NCBI GenBank assembly: GCA_012518255.1
Contig: JAAYSX010000104.1
Coordinates: 1-37,829, forward strand
Direction of reading: 5' to 3'
Source of the DNA: Candidatus Epulonipiscium sp.
GTDB lineage: Bacteria > Bacillota > Clostridia > Lachnospirales > Cellulosilyticaceae
Length of the DNA stretch: 37,829 nucleotides
Part shown: piece by piece, positions 1 to 7,964 of the stretch
Layout: each line of letters opens with the position of its first letter
Numbering within the stretch: position 1 is the stretch's first letter
Position numbers and translations under genes: made by a program
Notes under the pieces: generated by a model
The model's database searches: none
What the model was told of the DNA's origin: nothing
Seen by the model: only the letters and a program-made list of their open reading frames with translations

Positions 1-788
1 AAATCATCATCAACCTCTATAACCTTATTATTTTTTACAGCTGATAATTCTTTGTAGCCTTCTGTTTGTACAAATTCTTCTTTCATACCATAGTTTTCAG
101 ATATTATAATATATTCTGGGTCTTCTTCTATTATCTTTTCAATGCTAAACATCCAGTCGCTAGCATCTTGGGCTATATTAGTTCCACCAGCAGCCTTAAG
201 TATTTCTGCTATATAGGTATCTCCTGTAGCTGTAAAATCTCCATTTTTTCCAAAACCAACCACATAATATACCGTAGGTTGTTCTTGCCCACTGGTTTTT
301 TCCTGAATTTCTTCAATTTCACCCTTTAACTTGGTAACTAATTCTTCTGCCTCAGATTTAGCATCTAACATTTCTCCAACTTCATTAATTACATCAAAAC
401 TACCTTCAAAGTCTTCTGCATCAAGAATTACAGTTGATTCAATTCCAGCCTCTTCTAATGTCTTAGCTATTTCATCCTTAAAGTAGGCTGATATAAAAAG
501 AATATCCGGCTCTAATTCAATAATCATTTCTACATTGGGATCCAACAAGGATCCTACACTAGGGATATCCTCAGTTTCTGAAGGATAATCACAGTAATCA
601 CTTCTTCCCACTAATTGATCTTCTTTGCCAAAGGCATAGATTAATTCTGTAACACTTGGAGATACTGATACAATTCTTGGAGAATCTTCACCCTTATCAT
701 TTTCTCCAGTGTTAGCACATGATGCTAAAAAACCTATACTTGCTATTAATACAAATAATATTCCTATTTTCTTTATTGTTTTATTCAT
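1..788 (-). CDS. btuF: Cobalamin ABC transporter substrate-binding lipoprotein, BtuF-like (3' end outside window)
   Basis: This is the extracytoplasmic binding protein of a type II ABC importer that captures a corrinoid and hands it to the membrane permease. 262 codons are visible and the C-terminus lies off the left edge. The N-terminus is a lipoprotein signal: Lys-rich start, hydrophobic core, then lipobox L-A-S-C at about residues 21-24, so the protein should be membrane-anchored. The mature part has the periplasmic-binding fold used for B12 and siderophores: 'RIVSVSPSVTELIYAFG' opens the first lobe and 'EDPEYIIISE' lies in the second. The start at 788 has an AAAGGGA ribosome-binding site. 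The cobalamin riboswitch directly upstream is the strongest argument for a corrinoid rather than an iron-siderophore ligand. Permease and ATPase genes presumably follow outside the window. Confidence 0.9.
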   Translation of the reverse strand, partial: MNKTIKKIGILFVLIASIGFLASCANTGENDKGEDSPRIVSVSPSVTELIYAFGKEDQLVGRSDYCDYPSETEDIPSVGSLLDPNVEMIIELEPDILFISAYFKDEIAKTLEEAGIESTVILDAEDFEGSFDVINEVGEMLDAKSEAEELVTKLKGEIEEIQEKTSGQEQPTVYYVVGFGKNGDFTATGDTYIAEILKAAGGTNIAQDASDWMFSIEKIIEEDPEYIIISENYGMKEEFVQTEGYKELSAVKNNKVIEVDDD

Positions 789-820
789 TTGCTTCCCTTT
801 CTAAAATTAGTTTGTTTTTA

Positions 821-857
821 AATAACAAAAAATGGTAATGCCCAGGCATTACCATTA
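821..857 (-). terminator. Intrinsic terminator of the cobalamin riboswitch expression platform
   Basis: On the minus strand a long perfect stem (AATGGTAATGC paired with GCATTACCATT, three-base tip, 831-856) is followed by TTTTTGTT. It lies between the aptamer and the btuF start, as expected for an OFF-switch that terminates transcription when cobalamin is bound. Confidence 0.88.
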
Positions 858-1019
858 GAATCTAAATTCTAATACGTCTTCCACCCGAAAACTTATCAAA
901 ATCTAATTTTAGGCAGGTCTCCTGACTTATAATAATTATCTTATCAATCACAGTAGCGGGGGCTGTTATGGATTTTAACCACATTCCCTTTTCACCTTTT
1001 ATTAAGGCACCTAAAATTA
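858..1019 (-). ncRNA. Cobalamin (B12) riboswitch
   Basis: The minus strand carries the conserved B12 box AAGTCAGGAGACCTGCC (plus coordinates 912-928). The P1 helix TAATTTTAGG (1010-1019) pairs perfectly with CCTAAAATTA (904-913). Between them are the expected conserved pieces GGGAATGTGGT and ACAGCCCCCGCTACTGTGA. The segment below 904, including a GGGTGGAAGACG stretch, leads into the terminator. It controls the btuF-like gene, and cobalamin should repress transcription. Confidence 0.95.
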
Positions 1020-1044
1020 ATCTTATATTTTGTTATCTGTAACT

Positions 1045-1073
1045 AGTATAGATTTTTTGTAACTATATGTCAA
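1045..1073 (-). promoter_or_regulatory. Sigma-A promoter of the cobalamin-uptake transcript
   Basis: TTGACA (1068-1073), 17-nt spacer, TATACT (1045-1050) on the minus strand. The predicted start of transcription, near 1038, falls just upstream of riboswitch helix P1. The promoter begins 9 bases past the stop codon side of the upstream DUF438 gene. Confidence 0.85.
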
Positions 1074-1081
1074 GCTAAACT

Positions 1082-2323
1082 TTAGTGTTTAGTCCAATTT
1101 GCTAATAATTGATTACCTTCCAGTTCTTTGATTCTAGTAATGTCTTGCATCATTTCTAGAACCCCCTTAAAGTTGCCTTCATCATCTCTAACCGCTATAA
1201 AGTTAATATAGATAAATTTCTCTCCCGTATCTAGCCAAAACTCTGCCTCGTCTTGGGCACCACTTTTAAACTCCTCTATAACTTCTAATACTTTATCCAA
1301 GCTTTCCTTAGGATGACAATTTTCAACCTTCCTACCTATTACACCCGGACTCCTAGGGAATATCCTATCCTTAGTATCTGTATAAAACCTCACAATTTCA
1401 TTTTCATCTACATAAGATAGATCTACTTTTAGATGCTTGAAGATTAGATTGATTTGATCCAAAGTCAATTGCCCCCTACTTACCTCCAGGGTTGACTGGC
1501 TAGATAAATCATCTATTATTCCATGCTTACTTAGCAGGCTAGACAAATCCTTCATAAAATCTGTCTGATTATCTAAATGCTTATTACCTGCATTTTTATA
1601 GATAGCTGGTGTATCTATTAGGCAATAACCTATTTCATCATCACCTTTTCTCATATCAATAAATTCCTCATCTGATATTAAGTTCATAGCTGTTGGGTAT
1701 AGTACTTCTATTTCCTTAGCCATCATATCCTCTAGACTACTTATTAGCTTCTCTTGCTTCCTTATAAACTTTGCATGCTTATCTTCCTTTAAAAGCAGTT
1801 TATTTTTGTTTATTATGCCTGATATTCTATCTTCTAATGTCCACATTATTTTTGTTGGTTTATTAAATTTTTTCTTTTCTAGGGCCGGGTATAATTGATT
1901 TTGTTTACGTGCAAAATGAATTTTCACCTCTTCTAGCTGTTCATATATTTCTTCCCAAACATTTTTTATGAACTTTCCCTCTAGTGCTTCTTCCATCTTA
2001 TATATTAATTTTTTTATAGCTTCTACTTCTTTTATATAAGTATTTATAGGATGCCCTTCAGGTGGATTTATTTTATCGGAGATACGTATATCTTCAAAAA
2101 TCTCAATTAATTCGTCAAGCCTATCAGTTATTACCTGATCACTTATCCCATGATTTGTAAGGTTTTGCTCTGATAGGGCAAATTCTTGCCCAGTTATCGA
2201 ATCAAATTTATCATTTGCTAAGTCTTTTGCTTCTTGCAATGTAATTTCTCCTTTTAAGAAGTCCAACTTGATTTTGAGCATAGCCTTAATTTTTTCTTCC
2301 CTTGTATTAATTAAATCTTTCAT
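1082..2323 (-). CDS. DUF438 / hemerythrin-like / PAS domain protein
   Basis: A cytoplasmic sensor-like protein of about 413 residues. It has an N-terminal DUF438 region (roughly 1-70), a hemerythrin-like helical bundle (roughly 80-220, with 'PEGHPINTYIKEVEAIKKL', 'HFARKQNQLYPALEKK' and 'KEIEVLYPTAMNL' supplying His/Glu di-iron ligand candidates), and a C-terminal PAS domain (about 290-405, 'DLSYVDENEIVRFYTD' to 'GVLEMMQDITRIKELEG'). This three-part order is characteristic of DUF438 proteins in anaerobic Firmicutes, which are thought to sense redox, O2 or NO; the ligand here is unknown. I chose the start at 2323 rather than 2341 because AAAGGATGGG lies about 9 bases before the second ATG, while the first ATG has no ribosome-binding site. 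There is no output domain such as a kinase or HTH, so it probably signals through protein contacts. Confidence 0.85.
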   Translation of the reverse strand: MKDLINTREEKIKAMLKIKLDFLKGEITLQEAKDLANDKFDSITGQEFALSEQNLTNHGISDQVITDRLDELIEIFEDIRISDKINPPEGHPINTYIKEVEAIKKLIYKMEEALEGKFIKNVWEEIYEQLEEVKIHFARKQNQLYPALEKKKFNKPTKIMWTLEDRISGIINKNKLLLKEDKHAKFIRKQEKLISSLEDMMAKEIEVLYPTAMNLISDEEFIDMRKGDDEIGYCLIDTPAIYKNAGNKHLDNQTDFMKDLSSLLSKHGIIDDLSSQSTLEVSRGQLTLDQINLIFKHLKVDLSYVDENEIVRFYTDTKDRIFPRSPGVIGRKVENCHPKESLDKVLEVIEEFKSGAQDEAEFWLDTGEKFIYINFIAVRDDEGNFKGVLEMMQDITRIKELEGNQLLANWTKH

Positions 2324-2354
2324 AACATCCCATCCTTTCATTTATTTAAATAAA

Positions 2355-2391
2355 ATTATACCCTAATTGATAACTGTTGTCAATTAGGGTA
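2355..2391 (-). promoter_or_regulatory. Consensus promoter embedded in a perfect inverted repeat
   Basis: The minus strand has TTGACA (2378-2383), 17 nt, TATAAT (2355-2360), a perfect sigma-A consensus, reading into the DUF438 gene. Nearly the whole promoter is covered by a perfect 12-bp inverted repeat with a 9-nt centre (TACCCTAATTGA at 2359-2370, TCAATTAGGGTA at 2380-2391). The repeat could be an operator that occludes RNA polymerase, or a terminator hairpin for the DUF1622 gene that ends at 2416. Confidence 0.8.
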
Positions 2392-2415
2392 TTTTACTTT
2401 ATTATAATAAATTTT

Positions 2416-2751
2416 CTATTCTTCCATACTGGGTTTATCTGCGGAAGATATTTCCCAGTGGATTACAAAAGTTAGGATAAATCTAAGTACAACTATAGAT
2501 GCTAGTATTATTAATTCATCTATGGTTCTAATCATTAAAGTTTTTAGAATTTCTGCTCCCATCTTAAATTCAAGGCCTAGGGCAAGTGCCTTTGCAAGTT
2601 CAAGTTTTATATTATCGTCTGAGAAATCAAAACCCTTTAAGGCGTATTTACCAAAAGCTTTTACACCACCTAAAGTGATGACAAATACACCCATGGCTTC
2701 CATGACATGTACAATTATTGGAACTGTTAAGGCTAGTAATCCCTCTATCAT
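2416..2751 (-). CDS. DUF1622 family small membrane protein
   Basis: A 111-residue integral membrane protein with three hydrophobic segments (about 5-30, 55-68 and 78-97). The N-terminal 'VPIIVHVMEAMGVFVITLGG' and the central 'LELAKALALGLEFKMGAEILKT' match what I recognise as DUF1622, a family of unknown function. The start at 2751 has AAAAGGAGGG upstream. It lies directly after the terminator that follows dhaL, leaving almost no room for its own promoter, so it may depend on read-through of the gldA-dhaKL transcript. No function can be assigned. Confidence 0.8.
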   Translation of the reverse strand: MIEGLLALTVPIIVHVMEAMGVFVITLGGVKAFGKYALKGFDFSDDNIKLELAKALALGLEFKMGAEILKTLMIRTIDELIILASIVVLRFILTFVIHWEISSADKPSMEE

Positions 2752-2776
2752 AATAGAAAATCCCTCCTTTTAGCTC

Positions 2777-2821
2777 AAAAAAGAGGATTGTAGTAAAGCT
2801 CTTACCTACAATCCTCCTTTT
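2777..2821 (-). terminator. Intrinsic terminator after dhaL
   Basis: Perfect 11-bp stem on the minus strand (GAGGATTGTAG at 2783-2793 complementary to CTACAATCCTC at 2806-2816) with a 12-nt loop, followed by a run of six T. It ends the gldA-dhaK-dhaL transcript. Confidence 0.88.
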
Positions 2822-2845
2822 TAATTATCTAATAAAATAAAGATT

Positions 2846-3469
2846 TTAACCTTCTGTTAATTCTTTCATAATTACACCAATAGCCATTGCTCCTGCATCA
2901 GGATGGTTTAAGCTACGGTCTCCAAGGTAAGAAGCTCTACCTTTTGCTGCAACAATTGTTTTTGTATACTCTGCACCTTCTTGAGCTGCCTTTGTTGCAT
3001 CTGCAAAAGCTTCTTTAACGTCCTTGCCTTCTTCTCCAGCTTTTTGAAGTGCTTCTGTTGCTGGAATAAGTGCATCTAATAATGTTTTATCTCCTTGCTT
3101 AGCTCCGCCTCGTTTTTGGATACCTGCTACACCTGCATCAAACATTTCTGCAATATCTGATACTTCTAGGTTTTCTTTGCCCTTAACACTCCTACTTGCA
3201 GCCATAAATGCTGATCCCCAAATTGGACCTGAAGCTCCACCGCAATGCTCCATGATAATCATAGCGCATCCTCTTATAAATGAAGAGATACTATCTGTAT
3301 CAATATCATCTATTTCTTTTAATACTTCTCTAAACCCTTTTGCAATTGATGCACCAAAGTCCCCATCTCCTGCTACTGAATCTAAGTCACAGAAATAAAC
3401 TTCATTTTCTATTATAATTTCGCTTAATCTTCTAACTGTTTCTTTTACTTCTAAAACTCCTACTGCCAT
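2846..3469 (-). CDS. dhaL: Dihydroxyacetone kinase subunit DhaL
   Basis: The ADP/ATP-binding subunit of dihydroxyacetone kinase. It works with DhaK to phosphorylate dihydroxyacetone to DHAP in the cytosol. The protein has 207 residues, normal for DhaL. The signature 'DLDSVAGDGDFGASIAKGF' (about 29-47) carries the Asp residues that bind two Mg2+ ions, and 'GGASGPIWGSAFMAAS' and 'GAKQGDKTLLDALIPA' are the other family blocks. I took the ATG at 3469 because AAGGTGG lies just before it; the upstream ATG at 3520 would overlap dhaK and has no good site. It is third in gldA-dhaK-dhaL. In PTS-type systems DhaL is re-phosphorylated by DhaM, which is not encoded nearby. Confidence 0.94.
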   Translation of the reverse strand: MAVGVLEVKETVRRLSEIIIENEVYFCDLDSVAGDGDFGASIAKGFREVLKEIDDIDTDSISSFIRGCAMIIMEHCGGASGPIWGSAFMAASRSVKGKENLEVSDIAEMFDAGVAGIQKRGGAKQGDKTLLDALIPATEALQKAGEEGKDVKEAFADATKAAQEGAEYTKTIVAAKGRASYLGDRSLNHPDAGAMAIGVIMKELTEG

Positions 3470-3485
3470 ATTGCTTCCACCTTCC

Positions 3486-4475
3486 TTATTGTTTAAAACC
3501 TGGCGTATTTGCAGATGCATCTAAGTATTTCTTAAGTTCATCATCTAACTCAAGCACTGTTATAGACGCTCCTGCCATATCTAATGCAGTCATATAATTT
3601 CCTACATAAGTTTTATAAACATCAATATCTCTTTCATTTAGTTGCTTTGTTATACTATTGTTTAGTAGGTATAGTTCCATTAATGGTGTTGCACCTAAGC
3701 CATTAACAATAATTGCACAATCTTTATCTGCCCCTAAGTCTAATTCTGCAAGAACTTTATCTAGCATTTGTTTTGCTAATTCATCTGAATTTGTTATTTT
3801 TTGACGCTCGATACCAGGTTCCCCGTGTATTCCAACACCGAATTCAATTTCATCATCTTCCAGTGTAAATGTAGGTGTTCCTTTTGATGGTACTGTACAG
3901 GAATCTAAAGCAAATCCTATACTTTTTGTGTTATCAATAGTTTTTTGAGCAATACGTTTAACTTCAGCAAGATCTGCGCCAGCTTCTGCTGCTGCACCCG
4001 CAATTTTGTGCACGAATACTGTTCCTGCTACGCCTCTTCTACCTACTGTAAATAAACTATCTTCAACAGCCACATCATCGTTTACATAAACACATTCAAC
4101 GTTTATATCGCTGTCTTCTGCCATTTCAGCAGCTGCATCAAAGTTCATGCAATCTCCCGAATAGTTTTTGATAATTAAAAGTATTCCCTTATCTGTTGCA
4201 ACTTCTTCTAGTGCATTGTATACCTGTGGTGTAGATGGTGATGCAAATACATCCCCGCATACTGCTGCAGTAAGCATTCCTTCACCTACAAAGCCTGCAT
4301 GAGCTGGTTCATGTCCACTTCCTCCACCTGATACAAGTGAAACTTTATTTTGATCTATATCTTTTCTTTTTACTATCTGATAACGTGGAATTAGTTCAAG
4401 TTCAGGATGAGCTTTCACAATTCCTTCACACATTTCAAGAACTATTGTTTCTAAATTGTTAATAATTTTCTTCAT
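3486..4475 (-). CDS. dhaK: Dihydroxyacetone kinase subunit DhaK
   Basis: The substrate-binding subunit of dihydroxyacetone kinase, 329 residues, full length. The substrate carbonyl is bound covalently by a histidine, here His217 in 'GIHGEPGIE'. The catalytic 'GGGSGHEPAHAG' (50-61, with His55) and 'NYSGDCMNFD' (Asp108) are present. It acts on dihydroxyacetone made by the glycerol dehydrogenase encoded just upstream: the ATG overlaps the gldA stop by one base (TAATG), so the two are translationally coupled. Its length and separate DhaL place it with the two- or three-subunit PTS-like family rather than the single-chain ATP-dependent kinases. Confidence 0.95.
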   Translation of the reverse strand: MKKIINNLETIVLEMCEGIVKAHPELELIPRYQIVKRKDIDQNKVSLVSGGGSGHEPAHAGFVGEGMLTAAVCGDVFASPSTPQVYNALEEVATDKGILLIIKNYSGDCMNFDAAAEMAEDSDINVECVYVNDDVAVEDSLFTVGRRGVAGTVFVHKIAGAAAEAGADLAEVKRIAQKTIDNTKSIGFALDSCTVPSKGTPTFTLEDDEIEFGVGIHGEPGIERQKITNSDELAKQMLDKVLAELDLGADKDCAIIVNGLGATPLMELYLLNNSITKQLNERDIDVYKTYVGNYMTALDMAGASITVLELDDELKKYLDASANTPGFKQ

Positions 4476-5557
4476 TATAGAGCTCCTCCAATCTTATCTG
4501 CCGCACGAATAGCTGCACATAAATCTTCTGGTGTTACTTCAAATGGCATATTCTTCATGTTATTATCTGGGTCACATGCTTCTACTGCCACTTGCATTAA
4601 TCTTTCATCGCTTAGATCTTCAACACCTAAGTCTTTTAAGCATGTTGGTAAGTTAAATTCTTTACAGAATCCTATAACTTCCATAAGTTCTTCTTGTGGA
4701 GCATTTTCTAGAACTAATTGTACTATAGTACCAAATGCTACTTTTTCACCATGGAAAACGCTATGTGTTTCTTCAAGTACTGTAAGTCCGTCATGAATTG
4801 CGTGAGCTCCTGCTAATCCACTACTTTCAAATCCAAGCCCACTTAATAGGATTGCTGCTTCTATTACGTTTTCTAAGCTCTTTGTAACAACATTTGCTTC
4901 ACATGCCGCTACAGCTTTTTTACCGTCTTCTAAGAGTGTATCATAGCAAGTTTTCGCCAAAGCAAGTGCCGCTTTTGTACTTTTACCTGCTGACATATTA
5001 TTTGCATCTGATCTTTCACATGCTCTAGCTTCAAACCATGTAGCTAATGCATCTCCCATTCCTGATATTAGGAAACGAGTTGGTGCTTTTGCAATAACAT
5101 CTGAATCTACTAGAACTAAGTCAGGGTTATTTGTAAAGAACATGTAATCTTCAAACTCTCCAGTTTCTGTATAGATTACTGATAATGCACTTGTTGGTGC
5201 GTCTGTTGATGCAATAGTAGGTACAACGATTACAGGATTATTTGTCTTGTAAGCTACTGCCTTTGCTGTATCAAGGGATTTTCCTCCACCTAATCCTACA
5301 ACTATATCTACTTTTTCTTCCTCTACAACTTTAACTAATCTATCAAGTTCTTTATAAGAGCATTCTCCGCCAAATCCAACGTTAACAACATCTAAATCTT
5401 TTAGTGTATCGCCTAGAGCATCTTTTTGTCTTTCATAGTCATCTGGATGGGATACAATTAGTGGTTTTTTCCCGTAGTTAGCTATGTGTTCTCCTAAGTT
5501 GCCCATTTCTCCGCGACCTAAAATAAACTTTGATGGTGATATCATAATTCTTGCCAT
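4475..5557 (-). CDS. gldA: Glycerol dehydrogenase, iron-containing-alcohol-dehydrogenase-like family
   Basis: NAD-dependent oxidation of glycerol to dihydroxyacetone in the cytosol. The protein has 360 residues from the ATG at 5557, chosen because GGGAGG lies seven bases before it. 'GLGGGKSLDTAKA' (88-100) is the NAD-binding glycine motif, 'TIASTDAPTSALSVIYT' (114-130) the family signature, and the metal ligands are Asp169 in 'GMGDALATW' plus two histidines in 'AHAIHDGL' and 'HGEKVAFG'. First gene of gldA-dhaK-dhaL, so it supplies DHA directly to the kinase. A glycerol role fits best; other small vicinal diols such as 1,2-propanediol are possible substrates in this family. Confidence 0.94.
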   Translation of the reverse strand: MARIMISPSKFILGRGEMGNLGEHIANYGKKPLIVSHPDDYERQKDALGDTLKDLDVVNVGFGGECSYKELDRLVKVVEEEKVDIVVGLGGGKSLDTAKAVAYKTNNPVIVVPTIASTDAPTSALSVIYTETGEFEDYMFFTNNPDLVLVDSDVIAKAPTRFLISGMGDALATWFEARACERSDANNMSAGKSTKAALALAKTCYDTLLEDGKKAVAACEANVVTKSLENVIEAAILLSGLGFESSGLAGAHAIHDGLTVLEETHSVFHGEKVAFGTIVQLVLENAPQEELMEVIGFCKEFNLPTCLKDLGVEDLSDERLMQVAVEACDPDNNMKNMPFEVTPEDLCAAIRAADKIGGAL

Positions 5558-5646
5558 AGTATTACCTCCCATATAATTTGATGTTTTTATAGTTATTTTG
5601 TAACAAGTTCATAAAGTTTATTCCCTTGTTATTAGTTTATGTAACT

Positions 5647-5675
5647 ATTATACAATATTATCTTTAAAATATCAC
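5647..5675 (-). promoter_or_regulatory. Probable promoter of gldA-dhaK-dhaL
   Basis: A perfect TATAAT (5647-5652) on the minus strand with GTGATA (5670-5675) at 17-nt spacing. The weak -35 element fits a promoter that needs an activator, and the PocR/AraC gene is immediately upstream. The predicted leader is about 80 nt. Confidence 0.5.
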
Positions 5676-5724
5676 TAGAATAAGTAATACTATACTATAA
5701 CTTTTAAATGGTGTTTTTTTATGA

Positions 5725-6738
5725 TTATATGATTTTTTTATGATTGTGTGAGTTTCTCCTAATATTTTTCCTATATTCTCTAGGAGTTATGCCCTCATAT
5801 GTCTTGAATTGTTTAGTAAAATACGAATCATCATTAAAACCAAGATCTAGTGCAATTTGCTTAATTAACTTATCCGTTGTTCTTAGCATGGTCTTTGCTT
5901 GGTTCATTTTAAGTGTTGTCCTATATGAAGAAAAGTTTTCTCCTGTTTCCTCATAAAAGACTTTACTGAAATAACTGGGGCTTATATAACACATTTTGGC
6001 AGCTTCCCTTAAACTTAAATTTTGGTTAAGGTTTTCATTCATATAATCTATTACTGGATCTAATATAGATTTATCTGACGGATTAATTACATTTTCTGAT
6101 TCGTAATCCCTTCTAATATTATAATTATTATCTATTTTTCCGGTATTAATATGCATTTCTAATTTCTCATTTAGCTTGTCATTTTCTTGCTTTAATGTAT
6201 ATTTTTTTATTGCCTCTGTTACTATATAGTTACTTATATCATTAATCATCATAACTTTTTCTTTAATAATTTCATAAGGCATTTTCGGTAATTCATTATA
6301 GTACCTTTGCAAATCTTCAAAGTCTTGCCCATCTTTTTTTGATTTAGTGCATATCCTCTCTAAGTACTCATATTCTTCGGAAGCTTCTTCATCTATTAAT
6401 ACTTGGCCCATCATAATTGCCCCAATATATTTATCTCCTATTACAATAGGCGCAGCAACATCTATAATATCCGAGTGGCATCTATACATATATATATCAT
6501 TTAGACGCGCTGCTTCAATACCACCCCTAGCATCACATTTTTGACATTTTTTGTGAAGTTTAGGCACACTTCTAATTAATTCGCAATACCTACTCCTCCC
6601 ACTATGTTCAGTAACCGGCTCTCCCTTATAATCTACGGTTACAATAGCAAGGCCTGTTACTCTTGCTAATTGGTCTTGTATTTCTTGCCATCGATCAATA
6701 TTTAGGATTGTTCTTATATTTAGGAACTCATTGTACAT
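5725..6738 (-). CDS. AraC-family regulator with N-terminal PocR sensory domain (paralogue 1)
   Basis: A 337-residue transcription factor. Residues about 10-170 form a PocR domain ('RTILNIDRWQEIQDQLARVT', with conserved cysteines in 'CQKCDARGGIEAARL' and 'YRCHSDIIDVAAPIV'). Members of this family sense small diols and related hydrocarbon compounds. Residues about 235-330 form the double helix-turn-helix of AraC ('LSLREAAKMCYISPSYFSKVF', 'IALDLGFNDDSYFTKQFK'). It lies just upstream of gldA-dhaK-dhaL on the same strand, so it is probably their glycerol- or DHA-responsive activator. The start has GGGAGG upstream. It is a clear paralogue of the protein at 12073-13071: both open with 'ILDxDxWQEVQD'-type sequence. 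Confidence 0.9.
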   Translation of the reverse strand: MYNEFLNIRTILNIDRWQEIQDQLARVTGLAIVTVDYKGEPVTEHSGRSRYCELIRSVPKLHKKCQKCDARGGIEAARLNDIYMYRCHSDIIDVAAPIVIGDKYIGAIMMGQVLIDEEASEEYEYLERICTKSKKDGQDFEDLQRYYNELPKMPYEIIKEKVMMINDISNYIVTEAIKKYTLKQENDKLNEKLEMHINTGKIDNNYNIRRDYESENVINPSDKSILDPVIDYMNENLNQNLSLREAAKMCYISPSYFSKVFYEETGENFSSYRTTLKMNQAKTMLRTTDKLIKQIALDLGFNDDSYFTKQFKTYEGITPREYRKNIRRNSHNHKKII

Positions 6739-6761
6739 ATTAACCTCCCTTATATTTTAGT

Positions 6762-6796
6762 CAAAAACCTTCAAATGTATTTCCACACTTGAAGGT
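6762..6796 (-). terminator. Terminator-like hairpin in the leader of the PocR/AraC gene
   Basis: On the minus strand ACCTTCAA (6789-6796) pairs with TTGAAGGT (6767-6774) across a 14-nt loop and is followed by TTTTTGA. It lies about 25 bases before the regulator's ATG. It may be a backup terminator for the operon ending at 6910, or an attenuator in the regulator's own leader. Confidence 0.5.
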
Positions 6797-6870
6797 CCTC
6801 CTGATGTTTTTATTTATTTAACCTTATGTCTATATAATGTAATTTAATTATGTATATTTTAATCTTTTAA

Positions 6871-6909
6871 AGCCTAAAAGCCCTACATAAAAATGTAGGA
6901 CTTTTAGTT
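6871..6909 (-). terminator. Hairpin ending the kinase-BCCT-MFS-isomerase operon
   Basis: A stem of about 15 bp with one G-U pair (CTAAAAGTCCTACAT against ATGTAGGGCTTTTAG, T-rich tip) directly after the stop codon at 6910. The T-run after the stem is weak on the minus strand, so termination may be partial. Confidence 0.6.
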
Positions 6910-7932
6910 TTATTTGTTTTTATATTCCATTACTTTTTTGTAGAAGAGTTCTGCTTGTTTTCTACATACAATAAGTTGATTTAATTCATCATCTAAATCT
7001 CCTGCTTTTGCACTTAAAACAACCTCGAAATCTGCTGGTAATTGCATAGGGGCCTTTGCAACATATTTTGCAATTAAATCCCAGTCTAGTATTCCTTTAT
7101 CAAGGCTACCATCTACATTAGGAATCCAGTGAGCATCATGCTTGAGAACTGCTAGATCTGCTGCATCTCCATCTTCTTGGAATAATAATTCATCTGATAT
7201 TGATTCATTATCTTGAAGGTGTGTTGCATACATTCTTTCATGATACTTTTTGAGGAAGTGATAATGATCTTCGCGGCACATTAAAGCTCCATGCCCTGAG
7301 TCATAGCCAAATCCTAGGAAATCATCATCATATCTATCGAATAACAGATCAAACTGCTCATCCTGATATTCTTGAGGAGTACAAATCATGTTTTCAAGTG
7401 CAATTCTAACACCTGCCGCCTTTGCATACTCTTCAATCTCATCAAAGGATTTCATAACCTGCCTATAGTAGGCTGTTTTTTCTTCTGGTTTCTCTTCAAA
7501 TAGCACATATGGTAACTGCATATGGAGTACCATTACAGATGCACCTATATGGGTACATAAATCTATTCTATTTTTCAGAAGATCCACACCAGCTAAACGT
7601 AAATATTCATTTTTGGAAGTGTAGTCTTTTCTAATATCTTCTAGGCGATAACGATTGCGGAATATTGGTTTGCCATCAATAGTTGTAAATCTCTTACCAC
7701 CTTCTGTTGCATGGATACTATGAGCATGAATATTATAGTGGCGTAAAACGTCCCTAGCCTGGAACATTTCACTTCTACTATACATGTATTCACCTTCCCA
7801 GTTTTGCATCCACTGGGTGTGAGTAAAACCTGCTTTTGCTAAAAAACTAATTTGCCTTTCTATTTCATTCCAGTTGTGTAAGTCATTACTATAATCTGTT
7901 TCACAGGAACTTAATAATTTCATATCAGACAT
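6910..7932 (-). CDS. Sugar phosphate isomerase/epimerase-like TIM-barrel protein
   Basis: A 340-residue member of the xylose-isomerase-like TIM-barrel superfamily (AP endonuclease 2 fold), whose members isomerise, epimerise or eliminate on sugars and polyols with a divalent metal. The usual metal ligands can be picked out: Glu in 'RIALENM', Asp and His in 'GYDSGHG', His in 'YATHLQDN', and a late Glu in 'FEVVLSA'. AAGGAGG lies five bases before the start at 7932. It is the last gene of a four-gene operon (kinase, BCCT, MFS, this). The substrate cannot be told from sequence; the context suggests a step on a polyol or sugar linked to the imported compound. Confidence 0.8.
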   Translation of the reverse strand: MSDMKLLSSCETDYSNDLHNWNEIERQISFLAKAGFTHTQWMQNWEGEYMYSRSEMFQARDVLRHYNIHAHSIHATEGGKRFTTIDGKPIFRNRYRLEDIRKDYTSKNEYLRLAGVDLLKNRIDLCTHIGASVMVLHMQLPYVLFEEKPEEKTAYYRQVMKSFDEIEEYAKAAGVRIALENMICTPQEYQDEQFDLLFDRYDDDFLGFGYDSGHGALMCREDHYHFLKKYHERMYATHLQDNESISDELLFQEDGDAADLAVLKHDAHWIPNVDGSLDKGILDWDLIAKYVAKAPMQLPADFEVVLSAKAGDLDDELNQLIVCRKQAELFYKKVMEYKNK

Positions 7933-7964
7933 TTCTACCTCCTTATAAAAGTTTTATTACCTTT

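Noticed and set aside
66-329. 87-codon plus-strand open frame
   Set aside because: It is antisense to the btuF-like gene, has no ribosome-binding site, and its sequence is low-complexity Phe/Tyr/Ile typical of AT-rich antisense frames.
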